From Deltaproteobacteria bacterium (lineage in GTDB: Bacteria; Desulfobacterota; Desulfobacteria; Desulfobacterales; ETH-SRB1): a stretch of DNA of 6,964 bases. The notes below the pieces were generated by a model. It made no database searches, was not told where the DNA came from, and saw only the letters and a program-made list of their open reading frames with translations. Made by a program: the position numbers and the translations under genes. Of the stretch, positions 1-5,621 are shown piece after piece (within the stretch, counting starts at the first letter, position 1; every line of letters starts with the position of its first letter). The stretch is from assembly GCA_019314185.1 (NCBI GenBank), contig JAFCZU010000168.1, forward strand, positions 1 through 6,964. Reading direction: 5' to 3'.

Positions 1-295
1 TGGAATCTTCAATCGGAAGCACAAAACAGGCGGCAAGCTGTCCGAGACGTCTGCCGGCATTCATAAGGGTTGGTGAATTAGGCAAAAACCAGAAATTCGA
101 CAAAAGTTTGAAAAATTTCTTCTCTGTTTTTTTAACATCAGCTCCGAGTTCAAAGGTTGTGTCTGCGGCAGCTATAGTTTTAGCCACCCTGACAAACAGA
201 TCTTCCGGAGTCTCCTTTACTTTTCCGTTGCGGTCTTTTCGTAGATACCGCTTTTCCAAAACAACCATCGCATTTTTTGAAAGTGATATTGCCAT
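1..295 (-). CDS. nrdJ: Vitamin B12-dependent (class II) ribonucleotide reductase, N-terminal part
   Basis: Class II ribonucleotide reductases convert ribonucleotides to deoxyribonucleotides in the cytoplasm, using adenosylcobalamin as radical source, and work with or without oxygen. The 98 visible residues open with the family's typical start (LSKNAMVVLEKRYLRKD, then ETPEDLFVRVA). They continue into the substrate-binding stretch FLPNSPTLMNAGRRLGQ (about residues 70-86) and AACFVLP, where Cys90 should be the first of the two redox-active cysteines. The protein enters this domain directly, so there is no room for an N-terminal ATP-cone. The start is the ATG at 293-295, preceded by a GGTGA ribosome site (301-305). 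The stop codon and the rest of the gene lie beyond the left edge. It begins 49 nt after smc on the same strand with no terminator between them, so it is probably co-transcribed with smc. The class II call rests on N-terminal similarity; the catalytic core is not visible. Confidence 0.9.
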   Translation of the reverse strand, partial: MAISLSKNAMVVLEKRYLRKDRNGKVKETPEDLFVRVAKTIAAADTTFELGADVKKTEKKFFKLLSNFWFLPNSPTLMNAGRRLGQLAACFVLPIEDS

Positions 296-300
296 TGTTT

Positions 301-305
301 TCACC
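301..305 (-). promoter_or_regulatory. Ribosome binding site of nrdJ
   Basis: GGTGA on the minus strand lies 5 nt before the nrdJ ATG. It is a modest Shine-Dalgarno match. It supports the ATG at 293-295 as the start and fits translation from a shared smc-nrdJ message. Confidence 0.55.
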
Positions 306-344
306 GTAATTTATTTTCGTAAGAGTTCACGGTTCAGAGGCGCG

Positions 345-3300
345 CTAACTTCCTTGTTGTCCTAAATCTACAGACACAATCTTCGAAACGCCCTGGTTTT
401 CCATGGTAATTCCGAAAAGCGTATCAGCAAATTCCATACTGCTTTTATTGTGTGTTATCATGACAATTTGAGATTTTTCACCTATGATTTTAAGCAGCTC
501 ATTAAAACGGATAATATTTGCTTCGTCGAGAGGAGCGTCGATTTCGTCCATTAAACAAAAAGAAGCCGGTCTGATCAAATAAATAGAAAAAATAAGCGCT
601 ATTGCGGACAAGGCTTTTTCTCCTCCGGAAAGAAGACTTATTCGTGTTAATTTTTTTCCAGGAGGATGTATCATGAGTTCAACACCTGTTTCAAGTGGTT
701 TGTCAGGCTCAGTAAGAATGAGCCTGGCTGAGCCTCCTTGAAAGAGACGGGGAAATACTTCACCAAGTTTTTCATTAATCAGATTAAATGTATCGATAAA
801 CCGTTTTTGGGTAATCCTGTTAATTTTCTTTATTAAGCTTTGAAGGTTCTCTAATCCTGTTATAAGATCATCATACTGTTTGTTAAGAAAATCAAAACGT
901 GTTTTGAGCTGTTCATATTCTTTTATCGCGCCAAGATTAATATCGCCGATATTGGCGATCTTTTTCCTGTATACCGGCAGTTGATCTTCCATTTCATTTA
1001 CAGGCATTTTATGAACTTCAAAGAGCTGATTAAATTCCGGCCTTAATTCTGATAAACATTTATGATAACATTCTTCAATACGGGTTTCAATGTTATCCTT
1101 TTTTAAGCGCTGCCGGGATTGTTCTATCTCAAGCAATTGGATTTTCCGAAGCGCATCATCACGTTTGCTCTGCATGTCTGATATAATATTGTCGTTGTTT
1201 TTCAGATGGATATCAATGGCGTGATAATCGGCTTCATTACTTTCAACCGCCTGCTTAAGGAGTTTCATGTCATCATATATACCGAAAAGAGTTTGTTCAT
1301 ATTCTGTAATTTTCTGTTTTGAAACCAATTCCATCTGTTTTTTTTGTAAAACTTCATTGGAAAGCTGCTTGAGACGTTCTATTACGTCGTCCATGAATTC
1401 TTCAAGCCGTCTAAGGGTATTATTATTGTTTTCCAGTTTAGCGGTTAAAGCTGTCAGCTTGAGCTTGAAATCAACAATCCTTTGATTAAAACCATCTATT
1501 TCAGAGGATGCCATGTCGATTTTTCTTGATGTTTCAACGATCCTATCCCGCGCTGTTTTAATAATTCCGCTGGTTTCAGTTAGCGCGTCTTTATATTTGG
1601 ACAGCTTATCATCAGCTTCGCTTTTTTCGTCTGAAAGCCGGGCACGATCGAGAAGTATAATTTCAAAATGACGTTTGGCATGTTTAAGGTCTTCGGTTGT
1701 CTTATAAAGGGTTTTTTCCGCTTCAATTTTATTTTCTTTGGCATCGTTGTTACGTTCAATCAGTTTTTGCAGGTCTCTTTCAATTGTCCTGACATCAAAT
1801 TCCAGTTCTTTTTGATATTGACGGTCGGATTTCAGTTGGTCATCCATCTTTGCGATCCGGCGATTCAGCTCTTTTACTTCCTTCTTTTTTGCAAGGATTC
1901 CGGACAGATTTTCTTTGCCGCCACCGATCATAACTCCCTGATTAGATATAATATCGCCATTTTTTGTAACAATAGTTTGAAATGAGCCATTATTGTTGAA
2001 TATTTTTATTGCATCTTCAATATCGGCGGCAATAACCACATGTCCTAAAATGGCTTCAATTGTTTTTTTAAACTCATCTTTAACGGAAATATGATCTATA
2101 AGCTTTTCATATATACAGGTTTTTTCTTCATGGCTGCGTTCGATTTTCTTTATTGATGAAACCGGTATAAAACCGCTGCGTCCAGCATTGGTTGTTTGAA
2201 GATAGTTTATTGAGTCAAAGCCGGCTTTTTGATCTTTCACAAGAATATACTGCAATGAGTCTCCGAAAACAGCTTCGACTGCTGTTTCATAGGAAGACTC
2301 CGTTTCGATGACATCCGCTATAAGGCTAATAACATTGGATGAAAGCGTAGAACAGCCAGCCGGTTGTTTCTGGTTTTGAATTTTCATTATGGCCTTAACA
2401 CCGTCTTTGTACCATTCGAAATTCTCTTCCATCTTCTTCAAAGTAATATGTTTTGACCTGATCTTGTTCCGTTCAAATTCAATGGTCTGAACGAGTTTAA
2501 CCTGCCTGGCTAACTTTATGTTTTTTTCGGCAAGCTTTTTCTGAATAAGATCGATTTGTCTGCTGAATTCGTCGATTTCTTTTGATAAAGAATCAAGTTT
2601 TGCCTTGGTTCCTGTTTTTTGTTTCTGGAACTCTGCGACTCGATTGTTTGCTGTCACCTCCTCCTCATCTATTCTTTTAAGGCGGTTTTTAAGACTTTGT
2701 TTGATGCTCGTGGTATTCTGACATAAGTTTTTATATTGCACTTCTCTTGCCATAATCTCGACAAGATCTGTTTTATATTTATCTGTTTTATGGTTTAACT
2801 CTGATAAATTATCCCTGATATCCTGTGAAAAAGTCTGTTCATGTTCAAGAGATGACCTGACATTTTTTATCTCATCCTCCATGATGACATTCTGATTTTT
2901 AATCTGAACGATTTGGGATGTGATATCCTGTTTTTTCCCTTTAAGCTTTTCGTGTGCCCCTTCAAGTTCTTCAGCTTCCTTGAAAAGCCGTTTAACATCT
3001 TTGCGGAGATGAAACAGATCATTTTCAATTTTGTCAATATTGCGCTGTGTTTCAAATATACTCGTTTTCTGGTCCGCAATTTCCTGGTTTTTTTGCGAGC
3101 GATTGAATTTAATCTCTTCTATAACAGAATCAAGCTTTTTAAGTTTGGAAGTATGCTCAACATTTAAATCATTGAGATCTTGCAGCAGAAAATCTGTTTC
3201 TTCGATTCGGCGCGTGTAATCATCATAATAGTTCAGCGCAATGAAAACCTCTAATTCCATTATATGGCGCTGATGTTTTTTGTAAATTTCCGCTTTTTTT

Positions 3301-3935
3301 GCCTGACGTTTTAGGCCGGCCATCTGCCGTTTTATTTCAGCAATTATGTCTGCAACACGTAGAATATTCTGATTCGTATTCTGTATTTTACGCAGAGCCT
3401 CATTTTTACGGTTTTTATACCGTGTGACTCCTGCAGCTTCTTCAACAAACAACCTTCTTTCTTCAGGTCCGGCTTCGGTTATAACCCCAATGTTGCCCTG
3501 TTGAATTAAGGCATATGATTTTGCTCCCATGCCGCTTCCCAAAAAAACATTATGAATATCTTTAAGCCGACATGTCTGTTTATTAATTAAATAGGCGCTT
3601 TCACCTGACCGGTAGAGGCGTCTCGTTAACATAATTTCAGTAAAGTCTTTAAATTCTTCAGGAGTAGAGCCGTTATCATTCGCAAGGATTAAGGAGACCT
3701 CTGCCATATTTAATGGATGTTTTCCGTTTGCGCCCGCAAATATCACATCTTCCATGGACTTGCCTCGGAGTTGCTTTACGCTTTGTTCACCCATAACCCA
3801 TCTTAGCGCATCAATTATATTACTTTTGCCGCAACCATTAGGCCCTACAATCGCGGAAATACCAGTATGGAATTCAATGCTGGTATTTTCAAAAAATGAT
3901 TTAAATCCGGCAAGTTGTAGTTTTTTAAGCTTCAT
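345..3935 (-). CDS. smc: Chromosome segregation ATPase SMC (complete)
   Basis: SMC forms a homodimeric ATP-driven DNA clamp which, with ScpA and ScpB, compacts and segregates the chromosome. The 1196-residue product has the full family layout and usual length. The N-terminal head has Walker A GPNGCGKS at residues 31-38. A conserved block, FVEEAAGVTRYKNRK, precedes the first coiled coil (about 175-510). The hinge runs from about 512 to 685 and ends in a glycine-rich MIGGGKEN block. The returning coiled coil spans about 690-1030. The C-terminal head has the ABC signature LLSGGEKAL (Ser1103-Lys1107), Walker B CLMDEID (Asp1130, catalytic Glu1131), the D-loop APLDEAN and the switch His1162 in ITHNK. 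No motif is missing and there is no frameshift. The start is the ATG at 3933-3935, with GGGAGA (3944-3949) upstream. No scpA or scpB is in the window. nrdJ follows closely, and tandem NrdR-like boxes lie upstream. Confidence 0.97.
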   Translation of the reverse strand: MKLKKLQLAGFKSFFENTSIEFHTGISAIVGPNGCGKSNIIDALRWVMGEQSVKQLRGKSMEDVIFAGANGKHPLNMAEVSLILANDNGSTPEEFKDFTEIMLTRRLYRSGESAYLINKQTCRLKDIHNVFLGSGMGAKSYALIQQGNIGVITEAGPEERRLFVEEAAGVTRYKNRKNEALRKIQNTNQNILRVADIIAEIKRQMAGLKRQAKKAEIYKKHQRHIMELEVFIALNYYDDYTRRIEETDFLLQDLNDLNVEHTSKLKKLDSVIEEIKFNRSQKNQEIADQKTSIFETQRNIDKIENDLFHLRKDVKRLFKEAEELEGAHEKLKGKKQDITSQIVQIKNQNVIMEDEIKNVRSSLEHEQTFSQDIRDNLSELNHKTDKYKTDLVEIMAREVQYKNLCQNTTSIKQSLKNRLKRIDEEEVTANNRVAEFQKQKTGTKAKLDSLSKEIDEFSRQIDLIQKKLAEKNIKLARQVKLVQTIEFERNKIRSKHITLKKMEENFEWYKDGVKAIMKIQNQKQPAGCSTLSSNVISLIADVIETESSYETAVEAVFGDSLQYILVKDQKAGFDSINYLQTTNAGRSGFIPVSSIKKIERSHEEKTCIYEKLIDHISVKDEFKKTIEAILGHVVIAADIEDAIKIFNNNGSFQTIVTKNGDIISNQGVMIGGGKENLSGILAKKKEVKELNRRIAKMDDQLKSDRQYQKELEFDVRTIERDLQKLIERNNDAKENKIEAEKTLYKTTEDLKHAKRHFEIILLDRARLSDEKSEADDKLSKYKDALTETSGIIKTARDRIVETSRKIDMASSEIDGFNQRIVDFKLKLTALTAKLENNNNTLRRLEEFMDDVIERLKQLSNEVLQKKQMELVSKQKITEYEQTLFGIYDDMKLLKQAVESNEADYHAIDIHLKNNDNIISDMQSKRDDALRKIQLLEIEQSRQRLKKDNIETRIEECYHKCLSELRPEFNQLFEVHKMPVNEMEDQLPVYRKKIANIGDINLGAIKEYEQLKTRFDFLNKQYDDLITGLENLQSLIKKINRITQKRFIDTFNLINEKLGEVFPRLFQGGSARLILTEPDKPLETGVELMIHPPGKKLTRISLLSGGEKALSAIALIFSIYLIRPASFCLMDEIDAPLDEANIIRFNELLKIIGEKSQIVMITHNKSSMEFADTLFGITMENQGVSKIVSVDLGQQGS

Positions 3936-3943
3936 ACGAGGAA

Positions 3944-3949
3944 TCTCCC
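3944..3949 (-). promoter_or_regulatory. Ribosome binding site of smc
   Basis: GGGAGA on the minus strand lies 8 nt before the smc ATG. It fixes the start there. Another ATG shortly upstream (3951-3953) is out of frame with smc. Confidence 0.65.
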
Positions 3950-3972
3950 ATAATAACTGTTCAGGTGGATAA

Positions 3973-4031
3973 GCTGAAGAGCGTCAGAAAAAAACGCATT
4001 TTGAAGCCATGTCCCTCTGTCCCCCTTCAGC
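3973..4031 (-). repeat. Inverted repeat in the smc leader
   Basis: GCTGAAG (3973-3979) and CTTCAGC (4025-4031) are perfect 7-bp inverted repeats separated by 45 nt. A small GCGT/ACGC stem (3981-3984/3993-3996) lies inside. On the smc message the enclosed segment is purine-rich (GGGGGACAGAGGGAC, 4011-4025). There is no GC-rich stem followed by a T-run, so it is not a standard terminator. It may be a leader fold or chance. Confidence 0.25.
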
Positions 4032-4033
4032 CT

Positions 4034-4053
4034 GATAACCTGCAGCAGTTATC
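4034..4053. repeat. Short inverted repeat GATAAC-N8-GTTATC
   Basis: Two 6-bp arms flank an 8-nt centre containing the palindrome CTGCAG. The element lies in the presumed smc leader, downstream of the predicted minus-strand promoter. It could be an operator or a weak RNA hairpin; nothing assigns a binding protein. Confidence 0.25.
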
Positions 4054-4070
4054 TCAAAATATATTAAACA

Positions 4071-4100
4071 TATATAATATATCAATGGTCTAATTGTAAA
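4071..4100 (-). promoter_or_regulatory. Candidate promoter for smc-nrdJ
   Basis: Reading the minus strand, TTTACA (4095-4100, 5 of 6 matches to TTGACA) is followed after 18 bp by TATATA (4071-4076). An alternative -10, TATTAT (4074-4079, 5 of 6), sits at a short 15-bp spacing. Transcription would start near 4063, leaving a leader of about 130 nt before smc. The -35 element lies just downstream of the nearer NrdR-like box, the arrangement expected for repression. The surroundings are very AT-rich, so chance matches are easy. Confidence 0.4.
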
Positions 4101-4125
4101 GAGAAAACACAATTTGCGGTATAAT
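4094..4125 (+). promoter_or_regulatory. Candidate promoter for the SprT-like gene
   Basis: A perfect TATAAT -10 hexamer lies at 4120-4125 on the plus strand. The best upstream -35 match is TTGTAA (4094-4099) at a long 20-bp spacing, so the promoter may be weak or need an activator. The -10 overlaps the end of one NrdR-like box, and the second box lies just after the predicted start site. A bound repressor could therefore block it. Confidence 0.35.
4107..4122. promoter_or_regulatory. NrdR-like box 1 (weaker copy)
   Basis: ACACAATTTGCGGTAT matches about 11 of 16 positions of the NrdR-box consensus as I recall it (acaCwAtATaTwGtgt). It starts 31 bp before the second, better copy, the three-helical-turn spacing reported for tandem NrdR sites. 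It lies directly upstream of the candidate smc -35 element. Confidence 0.5.
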
Positions 4126-4137
4126 TTAGTTGCTTAA

Positions 4138-4153
4138 ACACAATATGTGGTGT
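4138..4153. promoter_or_regulatory. NrdR-like box 2 (stronger copy)
   Basis: ACACAATATGTGGTGT matches 14 of 16 positions of the recalled NrdR-box consensus on either strand; the minus strand reads ACACCACATATTGTGT. The outer ACAC/GTGT arms are perfect. NrdR is an ATP-cone and zinc-ribbon repressor that senses (d)ATP and shuts down ribonucleotide reductase promoters, usually through paired boxes. The nrdJ gene in the predicted downstream transcript supports the call. The nrdR gene itself is not in the window. Confidence 0.6.
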
Positions 4154-4198
4154 AAATATTAAAACAAAAATCAGAGATCGGCAAAAAATATTAAATAT

Positions 4199-4270
4199 TT
4201 GAGTTTTTATGAAGCCATCCCCGGCTTCTGATCCGCAGCAAACTGCCACAATTGCTTGTTAAAAACTCAA
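4199..4270 (+). promoter_or_regulatory. Structured 5' leader element (11-bp outer stem with two inner hairpins)
   Basis: TTGAGTTTTTA (4199-4209) is a perfect inverted repeat of TAAAAACTCAA (4260-4270), giving an 11-bp outer stem. Inside are GAAGCC/GGCTTC (4211-4216/4223-4228) with loop ATCCCC, and AGCAA/TTGCT (4237-4241/4252-4256). The ribosome site of the downstream gene begins 3 nt after the outer stem. Its GGGAT (4275-4279) is perfectly complementary to loop bases ATCCC (4217-4221). I do not recognise a known riboswitch. A terminator is unlikely because no T-run follows, and attC-type core sites were not found. The pairing is seen in the sequence; a regulatory role is inferred. Confidence 0.45.
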
Positions 4271-4273
4271 CTT

Positions 4274-4278
4274 AGGGA
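4274..4278 (+). promoter_or_regulatory. Ribosome binding site that decides the SprT-like start
   Basis: AGGGA lies 7 nt before the ATG at 4286-4288. The earlier in-frame TTG at 4256 has no such site and lies inside the folded leader, so the ATG is preferred. Confidence 0.65.
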
Positions 4279-4285
4279 TAAAGTA

Positions 4286-5419
4286 ATGTACATTTCAAAA
4301 AATCATAAAAACATTTCGCTTCCACAAGGATTAGAACGCCGTATCCTTCACGGGTTGGCTTGTGAATGGAAAACAGCTCTATGGGTTTTAGAGTCATCTC
4401 ACAGAAAATTGATGCACAGGCCACTCTTCAGTCTCAGGAATATGACGAGCAGGCTTGGATATTGGTCCAGCGAAAGGCGTGAGATCTGTATCAGCCAAAA
4501 CTTTATACTTCACCATCCCTGGGACGCTGTGCGTGAAGTTCTTCTGCATGAAATTGCCCATCAGTTTGCAAACGAGGTTTTAAGCGCCTATGGTGAGCCG
4601 CCGCACGGCCCAAAGTTTTGTATGGCCTGTAAGCTTCTCCGTGCAAATCCCAAGGCTTCAGGAAATTACAGTCCGCTCCATGAACGGATTTTTCATGAAG
4701 CGCTGAGTCCCGAAGATAAGATCCTGCTTAAGGTCAAGAAGCTCATGGCCCTGGCGGAAAGTCAAAACCAACATGAAGCTGAACTGGCTATGGCCAAGGC
4801 CCATGAGCTCGTTGCCAAATACAATGTAGATCTCATAACCCGCAACGAAGACCGGAATTTTATAAGCGTTTTTGTCGGCACCCCTGCTTTGCGTCATTTT
4901 CGGATAGATTATCACCTTGCTCGCTTAATACAGGACTTTTATTTTGTGTATGGACTGTGGGTGCCTGCCTACGTGCTGGAAAAAGGAAAAATGGGACGTG
5001 TACTGGAAATCAGCGGAACAGTGCAAAATACAAAAATAGCGTGCTATGTCCATGACTTTGTTCAGCAATTTATTCAGTCCCAGTGGCATCAATATAATAA
5101 TGACAAGAAATTGAATCACTATCGCATGATTGATTTTTCAGTCGGTATCGTACAAGGATTTCGTTCCAAGCTGAAAGTACAAAGCAAAAAAGAAAAAAAA
5201 AGCACAACCAGGCAAGCGCTCATCAAAATTACAGACCCTCTACTCATAAAGTATGCCGATCATAGATATCCCCACACCACTACGTTAAAAAGAAGAGTTT
5301 CAAATCAGAATGACAATGTATTAAAAGACGGAATGAAGATTGGCAGAAAACTGGTTATTTCCAAAGGAATTACTGATAAAGAACCCGGGAAAAATAAAAT
5401 ATTCCAGATAGCGTCTTGA
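4286..5419 (+). CDS. SprT/Spartan-like zinc metallopeptidase fused to a DUF2786 domain
   Basis: The 377-residue product has an N-terminal SprT-like domain (about residues 15-135). Its zinc motif is HEIAH (His88, Glu89, His92), with a third ligand His107 in HGPKF. The 14-residue gap and the HGPxF ending match human SPRTN, a protease of DNA-protein crosslinks, as I recall that sequence. Cys112 and Cys115 follow, but there is no evident C-terminal zinc ribbon. Residues about 141-183 form a DUF2786 helical domain (KVKKLMALAESQNQHEAELA, then AMAKAHELVAKYN). The rest (about 185-320) resembles the domain that often follows DUF2786, recently split off as DUF7168, and ends in a Lys/Arg-rich tail. No signal peptide or membrane segment is seen, so it should be cytoplasmic. 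The start is the ATG at 4286, chosen for its AGGGA site; a TTG at 4256 would add ten residues. Peptidase activity is likely from the intact motif; the substrate and a repair role are inferred. It is divergent from smc-nrdJ and has its own structured leader. Confidence 0.85.
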   Translation: MYISKNHKNISLPQGLERRILHGLACEWKTALWVLESSHRKLMHRPLFSLRNMTSRLGYWSSERREICISQNFILHHPWDAVREVLLHEIAHQFANEVLSAYGEPPHGPKFCMACKLLRANPKASGNYSPLHERIFHEALSPEDKILLKVKKLMALAESQNQHEAELAMAKAHELVAKYNVDLITRNEDRNFISVFVGTPALRHFRIDYHLARLIQDFYFVYGLWVPAYVLEKGKMGRVLEISGTVQNTKIACYVHDFVQQFIQSQWHQYNNDKKLNHYRMIDFSVGIVQGFRSKLKVQSKKEKKSTTRQALIKITDPLLIKYADHRYPHTTTLKRRVSNQNDNVLKDGMKIGRKLVISKGITDKEPGKNKIFQIAS

Positions 5420-5480
5420 TAAACACAAGATCCAGAAATTCCAGTTTACTGTCCAGGATGTTTTCTGAATAGTTAATATT

Positions 5481-5507
5481 TAAGATCCGACCCTGTCGGT
5501 TTTCTTA
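5481..5507 (+). terminator. Probable intrinsic terminator after the SprT-like gene
   Basis: CCGAC (5487-5491) and GTCGG (5495-5499) form a 5-bp GC-rich stem with a CCT loop, followed by TTTTCTT. Outer arms TAAGA (5481-5485) and TCTTA (5503-5507) can extend the hairpin across an internal loop. It lies about 60 nt after the stop codon. The stem is short, so efficiency is uncertain. Confidence 0.5.
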
Positions 5508-5621
5508 AAATGACAAATAATATTTCAACACAGATTGCGACTAAGCGGGAATTTTTAAAAAAACGATATTGAAAAGAAAGCTGACTTATTACGATAAATC
5601 GAATAACAGATAACAGGCATT

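Larger units (their letters stand above)
3936..4285. other. Divergent intergenic control region between smc and the SprT-like gene
   Basis: These 350 bases contain no credible gene. From left to right they hold the smc ribosome site, the smc leader with inverted repeats (GCTGAAG/CTTCAGC at 3973-3979/4025-4031 and GATAAC/GTTATC at 4034-4039/4048-4053), and a very AT-rich stretch with an 8-bp inverted repeat (ATATATTA/TAATATAT at 4059-4066/4075-4082). Candidate promoters on both strands and two NrdR-like boxes follow (4107-4153). Last come a folded leader element (4199-4270) and the ribosome site of the plus-strand gene. The separate sites are listed individually. Confidence 0.7.

Noticed and set aside
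108..365. Plus-strand open frame of 85 codons
   Set aside because: It lies opposite the nrdJ start and the smc end. The minus-strand frame has clear ribonucleotide reductase motifs, and the plus-strand product resembles nothing.
1267..3219. Several plus- and minus-strand open frames of 60-105 codons inside smc
   Set aside because: All overlap the complete, well-conserved smc frame and have no ribosome site or recognisable domain.
3754..3972. Plus-strand open frame of 72 codons across the smc start
   Set aside because: It is antisense to the Walker A region of smc and is a shadow of that conserved sequence.
4199..4270. attC site, MITE or tRNA-like interpretation of the folded element
   Set aside because: Integron core sites are absent, no target-site duplication flanks the inverted repeat, and the stem lengths and loops do not fit a tRNA.
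4256..4285. TTG start ten codons before the chosen SprT-like start
   Set aside because: It has no ribosome site, lies within the folded leader, and the ATG at 4286 has a well-spaced AGGGA.
4658..5119. Minus-strand open frames of 85 and 64 codons inside the SprT-like gene
   Set aside because: They are antisense to the DUF2786 and following regions and have no motif of their own.
5569..5595. Promoter for the RND gene (TTGAAA, 15 bp, TACGAT)
   Set aside because: The spacing is short and the -10 matches only 4 of 6 positions; AT-rich sequence gives such matches by chance.
5592..5601. Palindrome CGATAAATCG before the RND gene
   Set aside because: It has only 4-bp arms with a 2-bp centre and no extension outward, too short to call an operator.
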